DNA of 64,000 nt from positions 160,728-224,727 of the forward strand of contig CAZGCA010000001.1 of NCBI GenBank assembly GCA_964524145.1. Direction: 5' to 3'. Both the position numbers and the translations under genes were made by a program. This document shows positions 8,427 through 16,883 of this stretch, in pieces. The notes under the pieces were generated by a model, which saw only the letters and a program-made list of their open reading frames with translations, was not told the origin of the DNA and searched no databases. The first letter of the stretch is position 1. Every line of letters begins with the position of its first letter. Source of the DNA: CAZGCA01 sp964524145 (GTDB lineage: Bacteria > Hydrogenedentota > CAZGCA01).

Positions 8427-10190
8427 TCATGAGACCGGACCATCTGATACGCCGCTACGTGACGCTTTCCGAACCAGCACCGTCAGACAACCGCTCCTCA
8501 CCCAGACCTTGTTTCCCAGCAGACCGAGCGCGTCCGCCGCCGCTTTGAGAAGTCCCGCAGCTAACGGATTGAGAGCGGAAAGACGTGAACAGAGAAACCG
8601 CACGCTGCACATCTGCCGCGAACTCTGGATAGAGAGAACCTCCAAACCCGCTTGAGAAATTGAAGACAGCAGCGTCTGTCGCGAAAAATATCCGACATGT
8701 TCGGGAAGCTTGAAGGATACCCAGCGTGAACCGGATACTCTGCGAAGAATGCTCTTTACGTTGGGCGTTGTGATAAGCGCTACACCGCGGTCGCTAAGAA
8801 TGCGGCCAGCCTCGGTGAGCGCCTGCACAGGTCTTTCTACATGTTCGAGCAGATCGTTTACTACCACCGCGTCAAAGAACCCGTCCGGAAAGTCCGTCTT
8901 CTCGAGCGATCCTCTCTGGGCGTTGAAACCCTTCTGTTTAACCTCGCTACATGCGAAATCGGAAATGTCGAGCCCATACGGTTCGAAGCCTGCTTCTTGA
9001 GCCAGCTCGAGCATGTAACCGAGCGCACAGCCGGCATCCAGAAGCTTACCCGTTGCAACATGCTGGCGAACCAAGCCAAGACGGTGCCGAAGGGTTTCCC
9101 TGATAGCGTCCTTCTCGCTCACGTAGCTGTCGTAACCCTTGTCGATGGACCCTGTTGTGAAGTACTCTTCCGAGTAAAGCAGTTGCGACACTTCCTGGGT
9201 TAGGCGCGGACTGAGATATTCCATTGAGCACCGGCCGCACCGCAGGACATCCCTACCGGACCGCGACAACACTACCCGCGCATCGTACCTCTCAGCACCA
9301 CAGAGAATGCACGCAGTGTGGTCGAACAAGCTCACAAGCCCAAAATCGCCGGACGCATCAAGGTGCCTTGTCCGTCGACGAATCCGCAAAACGTCCAGGA
9401 ACATCGCGGCGGAATCATGTAACAGACGGACCTGGGACTCGCGCGAGTGAGAGAAGTGAACCGGCACTCTGCGAATCCGTAACCCAAGCTTCATTGCCAG
9501 CGCCAGGACTTCGACATCAAAGGCGAAATCAAAGACGCTCAAGCGTGGGAATAGTGCCAGCGCAGCGTCCCGGCTGAATACCTTGAGACCGCATTGGGCA
9601 TCAATCGCGTTCCTGAACACCAATGCGCGAACAACGTATCCGAACAGCCTCCCGGCTAATCGGCGGCTCAATGGATACTGAGACGCGCATCTCGATTCAG
9701 GCAGGTCGCGCGCACCAATTACGACGTCTGCGTCTCCCTCGACAATAACCGACCGGGCAGCGAGAATGTCGCTGGGCGGGTAGGCCAGGTCGGCGTCTGT
9801 AAAGCCTATAACGTCACCCCGCGCGGCCTTGACTCCGGCGTAAACCGCAGCACCCTTGCCCCGTTGAGGGCTAATGGTGACAACACGGACCTGTGTCATT
9901 CGCGAGGCAGAATCGCTTGCGATAGCGGCTGTCTCGTCGGTACTGCCGTCGTCGACGATGAGGATCTCGAAAGGGACCCCTTGCCCCTCCAGGTATGTCC
10001 TGTGCGTCTCCACCGTATTGCGCAAGCATTTGGCCTCGTTGTGTGCGGGAATCACAAGTGTGAAGAGGGGGTCATTCCTCACGTTGCGTGACCTCGATTC
10101 CTTGAATGCATAGGATACCCCGTATCGTTTCTCACAGCCCGCCGAACGTGCGCAACGAAATTGCGATGGCCGGACAGAAACTGATTGCAC
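8427..10190 (-). CDS. fusion of polyprenyl-phosphate GT2 glycosyltransferase and SAM methyltransferase
   Basis: 587 residues from GTG 10190; GTG 10082 (GAGG nine bases upstream, 551 residues) is the better-supported alternative. The N-terminal half is a GT2 domain of the dolichyl-phosphate glucosyl/mannosyltransferase type: LVIPAHNEAK, ILIVDDGSTDET, RGKGAAVYAG, GFTDADLAYPP (D-x-D metal site), and DAQCGLKVF. The C-terminal half starts with a zinc-ribbon-like pair CILC and CGRC about 40 residues apart. It then has a methyltransferase core LLDAGCALGYML, YGLDISDFA, and FDAVVVNDLLEHVERP, as in the Methyltransf_23 class often found in glycan clusters. It is unusual for both activities to be on one chain. 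The GT2 half would make a polyprenyl-phosphate sugar in the cytoplasm, which the YfhO-like proteins could use outside. The gene is the first of a two-gene minus-strand operon. Confidence 0.8.
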   Translation of the reverse strand: MQSVSVRPSQFRCARSAGCEKRYGVSYAFKESRSRNVRNDPLFTLVIPAHNEAKCLRNTVETHRTYLEGQGVPFEILIVDDGSTDETAAIASDSASRMTQVRVVTISPQRGKGAAVYAGVKAARGDVIGFTDADLAYPPSDILAARSVIVEGDADVVIGARDLPESRCASQYPLSRRLAGRLFGYVVRALVFRNAIDAQCGLKVFSRDAALALFPRLSVFDFAFDVEVLALAMKLGLRIRRVPVHFSHSRESQVRLLHDSAAMFLDVLRIRRRTRHLDASGDFGLVSLFDHTACILCGAERYDARVVLSRSGRDVLRCGRCSMEYLSPRLTQEVSQLLYSEEYFTTGSIDKGYDSYVSEKDAIRETLRHRLGLVRQHVATGKLLDAGCALGYMLELAQEAGFEPYGLDISDFACSEVKQKGFNAQRGSLEKTDFPDGFFDAVVVNDLLEHVERPVQALTEAGRILSDRGVALITTPNVKSILRRVSGSRWVSFKLPEHVGYFSRQTLLSSISQAGLEVLSIQSSRQMCSVRFLCSRLSALNPLAAGLLKAAADALGLLGNKVWVRSGCLTVLVRKASRSGVSDGPVS

Positions 10191-10209
10191 AACGTTTGAA
10201 AGTGGATAG

Positions 10210-10238
10210 ACTATAGCAGAACGACGATCAAATCACAA
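10210..10238 (-). promoter_or_regulatory. sigma-70-type promoter of the GT2-methyltransferase operon
   Basis: On the minus strand TTGTGA (10233-10238), a 17-base spacer and TATAGT (10210-10215). The predicted transcript start, near 10203, lies between this box and GTG 10190. Confidence 0.55.
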
Positions 10239-10254
10239 GTCCCGAATGCTGGAA

Positions 10255-10912
10255 TGTCAAGACTCTTTGATAATGTCCTCATGGAGACTCGATAGAAATG
10301 TCCTCTATACTCACCTTCTTCTTGAGAAGGAAGTGAGTATGGAAAGGCAGTTGTTGATGAGCAGGAAGGAGGCGTGTAGGAATGTGGAGTTTGAGGGAGT
10401 TATCGCAGGCAGGATGAGCATACGGGAGACGTCAAGGCGGTTGGGGTTGTCATACTGAAATCCACCATCGAGGAAGCCAACGAACTGGTCGACAACGGCT
10501 TTTTCGACACCCTCAACGACAAATTCGCCAAGCCCTCAGCCGATAAGCTGGACGTTCACCGCTCTGTGCCAAACAAGCTCGAGCTGCGTGAGGTGTTCTG
10601 CTTTGAAGAGACCCGTACCGTGTGCAACGATTGGACCGTACGCCACGACAACCGGTTCTTCCAGCCGCTCAAGGCAAAGACCCGCTTGCCACGGCCCGGC
10701 GAAAAGGTCATCGTGCGGAGACTGCTTGACGGCTCATTGCAGATACTCTCCCGGGAGCGGAAACTGCGGTTTAAAGAGATTGCCCAGTCCGAGATTCGAT
10801 CGAAAGATAAGCCCCCCGAGCAAGCGGTGCCCACAACCTCTACTACTACGACTACTTGCTTTGAGATCAATAGAACAAAGACACAGGAGGACGTTTCTAA
10901 AGAGTCTTGACA
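10255..10912. mobile_element. decayed ISNCY-type insertion sequence with terminal inverted repeats
   Basis: Left end 10255-10280 and right end 10887-10912 are inverted copies agreeing at 22 of 26 positions, both starting TGTCAAGACTCTTT and finishing GTCCTC. A second GTCCTC-containing subterminal copy lies just inside the left end. Between them are only about 600 bases, far less than an autonomous element of this group. They contain the N-terminal and C-terminal ends of a transposase with its middle deleted. I could not find a convincing target-site duplication. The element lies between the promoter of the GT2 operon and the second YfhO-like gene. Confidence 0.75.
10339..10910 (+). pseudogene. 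transposase remnant (internal deletion, catalytic core lost)
   Basis: The 5' part (10339-10458) encodes a helix-turn-helix region ending GRMSIRETSRRLGLSY then a stop, typical of the N-terminus of ISNCY-family transposases. The 3' part is in another frame (from about 10455). It encodes STIEEANELVDNGFFDTLN, a segment around VHRSVPNKLELREVFC, then NDWTVRHDNRFFQ, the characteristic C-terminal region of the same family, and stops at 10910 inside the right terminal repeat. The DDE catalytic core between them is missing and the frame is shifted, so the gene cannot make an active transposase. Confidence 0.75.
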
Positions 10913-11047
10913 TGCGTCGTTGAGGCTGTTGACTATGGCAGTTGGTTATCGTACACTTTTGTCGCGCGTTGAGCGACGGTACACTAATTGACATGTTTTG
11001 ATAGACGAGACGCCTATCAAGGGCCAAAGCTGTCAACCGAAGGTCAG

Positions 11048-13477
11048 ATGAGAGCTACCACGAGATTGGAGAAGCAAAAGCACGACAATCTGCTGTTCCC
11101 GCTCGTTATCGTGGCGCTTGCGATAGCCTCTGTTGTGTTTTGGCGAACGGAAGTGGTATTGGACCAGGTGACCCGATTTAATGTGTTCCTTAACGTGGAC
11201 TTCTTCTATTACTACTATCCAATGAAAGAGATGATTTTCAACCGTCTTCGCGCCTTCCAGATTCCCCTCTGGAATCCCTACCAAGCCTGCGGCGTGCCTC
11301 TCCTGGCGACATTCGCGTCTGGGACATTCTACCCGCTCAACTTCCCACACTTGTTCTTGGACCCGGACGACGCGCTTTCATGTGTCTCAGTCATTCATAT
11401 ATTCCTCTGCGGGCTGTTGATGATGGTTTACTGCAGGTCAAGAGGGAATTCCATAACAGCCGCTGCGGTCGGAGCACTGACTTACATGTTTTGTGGAATG
11501 ACGCTTGGCAGTCTTTTGGTGCCTCAACGGTTGTTTGCAGGTGCGCTGTTTCCCGCGGTATTCCTGTGCGCCGAGAAGATAACAGACACAAGGAGGGCTC
11601 GCTGGGCGGTGCTGCTCGGGTTGGTGCTGGCGACGCAAGTGCTTGCCGGCAGCGCACGAATGATGGTGATCGCCGCGCAGATGGCCGGACTGTTGCTGTC
11701 TGTGGAGGTTGTGATCTCCTGGTGGCGAACCCGTAAGTTCAGGCGGAGCATCCAACCTCTCTATCTGTTTGCCCTGGCCGTCGTCTTGGTGGGCGCGATA
11801 TCCGCCATCCAGGTGCTTCCCACCAACGAGCTTCGCACGTTGGGTTGGCGGGCACGCCTGAGCTTTGAGGAGGCTTCCTTGGGGCCAACCGTCAAGCTGG
11901 TCCGGTGGGTGAAAGATATTGTGACGGTGCCGCAGGGCGGGTTGTTCCCCGCATGGGGTTTTTTCGGTATGCTCGCCCCGCTACTGATTCCTTTCGCGTT
12001 CTATGCCAGGAAGGGACGGCGACGCATCTGGCTCTACACGGTACTCGGGCTGCTTGGACTCCTTCTTGCAATGGGGAACGCGACCCCGCTGTACAAAGTG
12101 TATTACAATCTCGTACCGTTCGGCAAGCTTTTCAGGTACCCGGGCAGGTTTCTCCAGATGACGGGGTTTGCGATCGCGACTCTCTCTGCGGCAGGGTTTG
12201 ACTCGTTCACGTCATTGAGATTGTCAGGAAGTCGAACCTCCCGGCATCACATCGCGCTGAGGCTCGTCCCGTTTCTGGTGATGATCGCCGTTGTACTGCA
12301 CACTAACGCGGATGGACGAAGATTCCTGTTTGGGATCCTCATTGCTCTGGCTTTGATCCGGGCGGCGCGGTCCGCAGCAGTTCGAAACATCATGAACAGG
12401 CGTGGTACACCCATCAACAGACCGTTCTTGAACGCAGCAATACCCGCGGGGAGGCTTTTGCTCGAAGCATCCATCTTAGTGCTCGGCGGCTGGAGCCTTT
12501 GGTCGGGATACACAAACTATTTCAGTCTCAACTCGATGGAACCGGAAGGGATTTCGGTACCGCGGAAGTATGTCGAGTTTATTCAGGAACATCAGGGCTA
12601 TCGACGCACCCTGCTGGCTTCGACCGATCTCGGGAGGCTGGTTGTGCCAAAGATGTGTATGAGATACGGCATCTACGGTACTCAGGACTACGAAGCTCTG
12701 GCAATGCAGCGCTACGGTGAGTACTCTCTATATGCAAGAGAGGACCAGTACAAGGAACGGGTACCATACTTCCACGGGTTCTCCGAGTTCGGCCCGGAGA
12801 TTCGTTGCCCGCGGTTGATGAGACAGCTTGCCACGAAATACTACGTTGTTGCGGAGAAGGACGATACCTTCGGAGAAGTGCGAAACATACCTGTGTTCGA
12901 GGACCTATTCGTGGCATTCAAGGGCGAAGGAATGGTGGTGTATGAAGACAGGAAGTGCGTACCGAGAGCATCATTCATTCAGTTTGCCGAACCCTGTGCA
13001 TCGCCTCAAGAGGTACTATCGAGACTCTGCGACGGTCACTGCGATGGTGATGACGTCGTTCTTCTCGAGGGGGTAGAATCCTTCTCCATTCCAAACGCTG
13101 AAGAGGCTGCGGGCGGCACAGTTGAGATAGCGCAGTACGAGCCGGAGCGGGTGCGCCTGAAGGTCATTGCTCCGACTGACGGGTTCGTGCTCCTTCGCGA
13201 CACCTTCTACCCGGGTTGGCGCGCATACGTGGACGGCAAAAGGGCACCTTTATACAGGGCCAACTTCCTCTTCAGGTGCGTGCCCGTGCCTGCGGGGGAG
13301 CACGACGTGGTGTTTCGGTACCGGCCCCGCAGCTTCATCGTGGGGGCAGTGGTATCCGTCTCAGCCCTCGCTCTCCTTATCATCATGGGCGTGGTTGCGA
13401 TCCGGCGCGACTCGCGGCAATTGTCGTCCCGCCAGGGTGACAACTCAACGCGTTCACCGTCCCAATCCGGGAGATGA
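11048..13477 (+). CDS. YfhO-family polytopic membrane glycosyltransferase-like protein (copy 2)
   Basis: 809 residues from ATG 11048 (GAAGG about five bases upstream); a TTG at 10988 is also open. It aligns with copy 1 (5143-7617) over the whole length with few gaps, and most residues are identical: YYPMKEMIFNRLRA against YYPMKELIFSRLRA, and the C-terminal propeller-like domain with YPGWRAYVDGKRAP. Differences cluster in the first periplasmic loop (NVFLNVDFFYYYYP against SVWLNGDLFHQYYP), where the acceptor or sugar should bind, and in the loop before the third third of the protein. This suggests duplicated transporters or transferases with different specificity. The putative loop Asp is retained (VDFFYYYYP). 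A weak promoter-like TTTTGT/TACACT pair lies near 10956-10984. Confidence 0.8.
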   Translation: MRATTRLEKQKHDNLLFPLVIVALAIASVVFWRTEVVLDQVTRFNVFLNVDFFYYYYPMKEMIFNRLRAFQIPLWNPYQACGVPLLATFASGTFYPLNFPHLFLDPDDALSCVSVIHIFLCGLLMMVYCRSRGNSITAAAVGALTYMFCGMTLGSLLVPQRLFAGALFPAVFLCAEKITDTRRARWAVLLGLVLATQVLAGSARMMVIAAQMAGLLLSVEVVISWWRTRKFRRSIQPLYLFALAVVLVGAISAIQVLPTNELRTLGWRARLSFEEASLGPTVKLVRWVKDIVTVPQGGLFPAWGFFGMLAPLLIPFAFYARKGRRRIWLYTVLGLLGLLLAMGNATPLYKVYYNLVPFGKLFRYPGRFLQMTGFAIATLSAAGFDSFTSLRLSGSRTSRHHIALRLVPFLVMIAVVLHTNADGRRFLFGILIALALIRAARSAAVRNIMNRRGTPINRPFLNAAIPAGRLLLEASILVLGGWSLWSGYTNYFSLNSMEPEGISVPRKYVEFIQEHQGYRRTLLASTDLGRLVVPKMCMRYGIYGTQDYEALAMQRYGEYSLYAREDQYKERVPYFHGFSEFGPEIRCPRLMRQLATKYYVVAEKDDTFGEVRNIPVFEDLFVAFKGEGMVVYEDRKCVPRASFIQFAEPCASPQEVLSRLCDGHCDGDDVVLLEGVESFSIPNAEEAAGGTVEIAQYEPERVRLKVIAPTDGFVLLRDTFYPGWRAYVDGKRAPLYRANFLFRCVPVPAGEHDVVFRYRPRSFIVGAVVSVSALALLIIMGVVAIRRDSRQLSSRQGDNSTRSPSQSGR

Positions 13478-13545
13478 AGAGGTGGCTGGCACTGATAGAG
13501 GAAAGAAGAGACGGTTCGCGGCCGCCAACGCGCGGGGGCTTGGGA

Positions 13546-13574
13546 TTGTCACGCAGCCGTGGAAGTGGTATGCT
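13546..13574 (+). promoter_or_regulatory. sigma-70-type promoter of the 13628-15389 operon
   Basis: TTGTCA (13546-13551), 17-base spacer, TATGCT (13569-13574) preceded by an extended -10 TGG. It lies 54 bases before the ATG at 13628. Confidence 0.65.
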
Positions 13575-13627
13575 GTAGCGTGACAGGAGTGGTCTGCGGC
13601 CGGTAGTGCCGGAAAGGATTCTTGAAT

Positions 13628-14170
13628 ATGGCAGAGACATCCGGAGCCCGGGGACTTTCGCCGTCCTACAGAAAGAAGAAGGCTGTCGTCAGTACCGCGC
13701 TGCTTGCGCTGGGCGTCGCGATTGACATCGTGTCCAGGCACAGCCCCGAGTTGAAGAAGGAGATTGCGGATTGGGAGGATGGTCGAGTCTTTTCGCTCGG
13801 AGTGCTGCCGGACGGGCCGGCCATATCGCTGAGGAAAGAAGCCGACCGGATCCGGTACCTGGGCAAAGGCTACAAAGACCCCAAACTGAGGTTCCTGTTC
13901 AAGAACATCGATTGTGCTCTCTTGCAGGTTACGGGCAAGATGGGTGCCCATACGGCTTACGCGCAGCACCGTGCCATATTGCACGGCAACCTCGTTGAGG
14001 GGATGCAAACGTCACGGGCCTTAAGCATCGTCCAAACGTATCTGAGCCCCGGTCCGGCGTTGAAGAAGACCATGAAGCGGCCTCCCAAGCTTACTCCCGC
14101 ACAACGGCTGATCAAGGCTCGGGTTATGGCCACGTTGCCGGTAGCAATGTTGCTCAACAGAAGGAAGTAG
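13628..14170 (+). CDS. conserved-looking protein of unknown function, partner of Fe-ADH
   Basis: 180 residues. The ATG at 13628 is preferred over TTG 13622 because AAAGGA ends eight bases before it. A basic N-terminus with a short hydrophobic stretch is followed by ELKKEIADWEDGRVFSLGVLPDGPAISLRK, a beta-rich middle (RFLFKNIDCALLQVTGKMG), and AHTAYAQHRAILHGNLVEGM. The pattern of a strand pair, then an FKN-D-A element, then a Q-x-A-Y-A-x-H element resembles small SCP2-like lipid-binding proteins that I recall beside alcohol dehydrogenase genes in sulfate reducers. That is memory, not proof. It is 46 bases upstream of the iron alcohol dehydrogenase gene and shares its promoter, so they probably act together. 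Confidence 0.55.
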   Translation: MAETSGARGLSPSYRKKKAVVSTALLALGVAIDIVSRHSPELKKEIADWEDGRVFSLGVLPDGPAISLRKEADRIRYLGKGYKDPKLRFLFKNIDCALLQVTGKMGAHTAYAQHRAILHGNLVEGMQTSRALSIVQTYLSPGPALKKTMKRPPKLTPAQRLIKARVMATLPVAMLLNRRK

Positions 14171-14216
14171 GACGCTCGAACGTGTCGACATCGTATATGA
14201 ACGGGAGAGAGAATCA

Positions 14217-15389
14217 ATGATTCCGGAATACTATGAGTTTTCGTGCCCGGTGAAGATCATCTGCGGTCTGAAAGCGTTATCCAATATCCCGTATGAGATG
14301 GATTTGCTCGGCGTAAGCAGGGCCTTGATAGTCACCGACCAAGGCGTGGCTGGCGCCGGACTCATCAAGCGGGTCGAGAGCGCATTCGAAGGGTCGCAAT
14401 GCGAGATCGCAGCGGTCTTCGATCAAACACCGCCCGATTCAAGCACCAATGTTGTCAGCACCGTGGCGAAGTTGTTTGCCGAAAAGAAGTGCGACTGTTT
14501 TGTCGCGGTCGGCGGCGGCAGCAGTATGGACACGGCAAAATGCGCCAACATGATGGTTACCGAAGGTACCGACGACCTGATGGCGCTTCAGGGCGCGGAC
14601 AGGTTGAAGAAACCTATGAAGCCCTTCATAGCGGTCCCCACGACCGCGGGCACAGGTTCGGAGGTTACCGTAGCGGCGGTGATCTACGACGAGAATGCGA
14701 AAGTCAAGATGGGGTTCACCTCGTATCGGCTTTTGCCCAATGTTGCGGTCCTCGACCCGAAGATGACGGTGACGATGCCGCCCAAGATTACTGCCGCCAC
14801 CGGGATGGACGCACTTACACACGCTGTCGAGGCGTACTACTGTCTCCAGAAGAACCCGGTCTCCGACGCGTTTGCGGTATCGGCCATCAACCTTATCATG
14901 GGCAATCTCCTGACGTGCGTCGAAAACGGCGAAGATGAAAATGCGCGGCTGGCGATGGCCAACGCTGCACTGCTGGCCGGGATAAGTTTCTCAAACTCGA
15001 TGGTCGGCATCGTTCACGCGCTCGCGCACGCGTGCGGCGGGGTTTGCCGGGTGCCTCACGGAGTAGCAAACGGTGTGCTGTTGCCGTGGGGCATGGAGAA
15101 CAACCTCGAGAAAGCGGGCGAAATGATCGCCGAGCTGGCACCCCTCCTGGGCGCTCAGACCTCGGGCAGCCCGATCGATCAGGCGAAGGCCGCCGTACAG
15201 GCCGTCCGCGATCTTACTGCGCGTCTCAAAGACCTCTGCGGGTTCCCCACCACGCTCAAAGAGGTTGGCGTGACCGAAGACAGGCTGGAAGATATCGCCA
15301 AAGCAACCATCAACGACGGAACCGTCACGCTGAACCCCGAAGACGTGACTTACGACGTCGCTCTCGATATTCTGAAGAGAGCGTTCTGA
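14217..15389 (+). CDS. iron-containing alcohol dehydrogenase (group III)
   Basis: 390 residues, full length for the family. The NAD-binding GGGS is at residues 99-102 (AVGGGSSMDTAK), with PTTAGTGSEVT at 141-151. Metal ligands are placed as in FucO/DhaT: Asp198 and His202 in MDALTHAVEAY, His267 in VHALAHACGG, and His281 in VPHGVANG. All four are present, so the enzyme should be active. Relatives reduce or oxidise short alcohols and aldehydes (1,3-propanediol, lactaldehyde, butanol), and the substrate cannot be chosen from sequence. The ribosome site GGGAGAG is about seven bases before ATG. It is the second gene of an operon with 13628-14170. Confidence 0.92.
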   Translation: MIPEYYEFSCPVKIICGLKALSNIPYEMDLLGVSRALIVTDQGVAGAGLIKRVESAFEGSQCEIAAVFDQTPPDSSTNVVSTVAKLFAEKKCDCFVAVGGGSSMDTAKCANMMVTEGTDDLMALQGADRLKKPMKPFIAVPTTAGTGSEVTVAAVIYDENAKVKMGFTSYRLLPNVAVLDPKMTVTMPPKITAATGMDALTHAVEAYYCLQKNPVSDAFAVSAINLIMGNLLTCVENGEDENARLAMANAALLAGISFSNSMVGIVHALAHACGGVCRVPHGVANGVLLPWGMENNLEKAGEMIAELAPLLGAQTSGSPIDQAKAAVQAVRDLTARLKDLCGFPTTLKEVGVTEDRLEDIAKATINDGTVTLNPEDVTYDVALDILKRAF

Positions 15390-15413
15390 GAACGGTAGCT
15401 GGGTTCCTTATGG

Positions 15414-16307
15414 CTATCGCACGTCGCCGAGTGCCGCTAGTACGCTCTCGCGCGTTATGCCGGAGAATGCCAGAGAACAGCGACAGTGAGGATGCGCCGG
15501 TGGACAAAAGTCACCACTCAAGAATGTTCGTCCTATCTGAATAGAGCCTTGGGCCGAGTTCTCGAAGCAGATAATGCATACCCTGCGATCTTCCTCGGTA
15601 ACCCACCTTTTCTCCTTCGCCCCAAGGACCTTGTTGGCGTCCAGCGCACCCTGATGGAGTGCGTTGTAAGTTTCCACGTCCGCTATCAGCTCCGCACGGC
15701 CCGGAGCCATGTGGGTGTCTAGATACGCACGAACGGCCCGCATTATTTGGTCGACAGAATCGCTTTCTTTAAGGGCTTTGCCAATGACCTCGGAGATCCC
15801 TTTCCGCGTCGTGTCGTCGATCAGCGAAAGAATCGTTGTGGCTTGACGTTTCCCCCAACTGTTTAGGCCGGCCGTCATATCCGGCGTCGGGGTAAGGTCC
15901 AGCCCGAACCGTTCCATCCACCCGTTGAACGCGACGATGAACCCGGCAGCCGCCGCCGTGCTTAGCCCCTTGGAGAGTGGGCCCTCGACGAGTGCGCGTT
16001 GTCCCTCTAACCACTCGATAAGCACGGCGTCCAGCTCCTCCGGCATATCTTCAACGTCGCCTTGTCTCGTTCTGCTGACCACGAGCGATGTCACTATCCG
16101 CTCTATGTGCGCATAGGGAAACGTGCCACGCTGGGTTTCGAGATAGTCGCGAAGAATCAACGTAATCCTATGCGCGAAACCCTGTGCAATGTCGGCGTCG
16201 AAATCTTGTGATCGGGCGTCCGCACGCGGCCATCCAGTAGCTCCGCCGATCTCATCGCAAGATGGTAACGCCAGCCGAAACGCCTGTTTCTTTCGCCGGT
16301 CATCCAT
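15414..16307 (-). CDS. phage head morphogenesis-like protein (Mu gpF-like), orphan
   Basis: 297 residues, ATG with GGGAGG six bases upstream. The N-terminal two thirds are helical. The C-terminal region has AELIADVETYNALHQG followed by KRWVTEEDRRVCIIC, a gap, and CPPAHPHCRCSLAF. The order of an E-x-x-x-x-x-N-A-x-x-x-G element, a W-x-T-x-x-D-x-R-V-C element and a H-P-x-C-R-C element is the hallmark of the phage Mu gpF / minor head protein family. No portal, terminase or capsid gene is nearby, so this is a stranded gene or a cargo/toxin-domain relative. It stands about 315 bases from tRNA-Pro, a common integration site. Confidence 0.7.
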   Translation of the reverse strand: MDDRRKKQAFRLALPSCDEIGGATGWPRADARSQDFDADIAQGFAHRITLILRDYLETQRGTFPYAHIERIVTSLVVSRTRQGDVEDMPEELDAVLIEWLEGQRALVEGPLSKGLSTAAAAGFIVAFNGWMERFGLDLTPTPDMTAGLNSWGKRQATTILSLIDDTTRKGISEVIGKALKESDSVDQIMRAVRAYLDTHMAPGRAELIADVETYNALHQGALDANKVLGAKEKRWVTEEDRRVCIICFENSAQGSIQIGRTFLSGDFCPPAHPHCRCSLAFSGITRESVLAALGDVR

Positions 16308-16621
16308 GATAAGCCTCCCAGGTACCCGCGTTCGTTATCGCCAACCCTCGCCGTTCGATTACGATTACGAGCACGAGCACGAACGGGTGCGGTCCAACCA
16401 GAAGGGCGGTGTGCAGCCGAACCAACAACTCAAAGCGCGTTTTCTTCGTCACACAATCCCAAACCTCCTCTACCTATTATTCCAATCCTGACGGGTATTG
16501 TGAGAAAGGGGAGTCGTGCTAGTGCAAGAACGGATGGCACTGATTCGCGTTTCGCGGATACCGGAAGAGGAGCGGCCGCCGTGGCGTGTGCCGTAAGGCG
16601 GCCGTCTACAAGAACTAACAA
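16308..16621. other. intergenic region with small direct repeat and hairpin
   Basis: 314 bases without a convincing gene. It holds a run of degenerate six-base units (CGATTA, CGATTA, CGAGCA, CGAGCA, CGAACG) at 16356-16386. It also holds a strong inverted repeat CGGCCGCC/GGCGGCCG (16573-16580 with 16597-16604), which could end transcription of the tRNA but lacks a T-run. Confidence 0.4.
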
Positions 16622-16700
<79 letters not shown>

Positions 16701-16727
16701 AATCTTGCCGCATCGCTGTTTCCCCCT

Positions 16728-16757
16728 ATTGTACAAGCATGTCCAGCCGGTTGTCAA
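16728..16757 (-). promoter_or_regulatory. sigma-70-type promoter of tRNA-Pro
   Basis: On the minus strand TTGACA (16752-16757), 18-base spacer, TACAAT (16728-16733), about 28 bases upstream of the mature tRNA 5' end. Confidence 0.7.
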
Positions 16758-16883
16758 CGCCAACGGGAGGTGCCGGGAAGCCCGATCTCGCCGCAAGGCC
16801 CTTCTCTTCCACACTCCATCCGGCGCTCAGGGAAGCGTCACAATTCTTGATCTGGCAACTGCAATGTGATACGCTCCATTCCC

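Noticed and set aside
10240..10925. Target-site duplication around the IS remnant
   Set aside because: Bases outside the two ends (CTGGAA and TGCGTC) do not match, so no duplication can be claimed.
16573..16604. Perfect inverted repeat as terminator for tRNA-Pro
   Set aside because: The stem is strong but no T-run follows on the minus strand, and the loop is 16 bases; function as a terminator is unproven.
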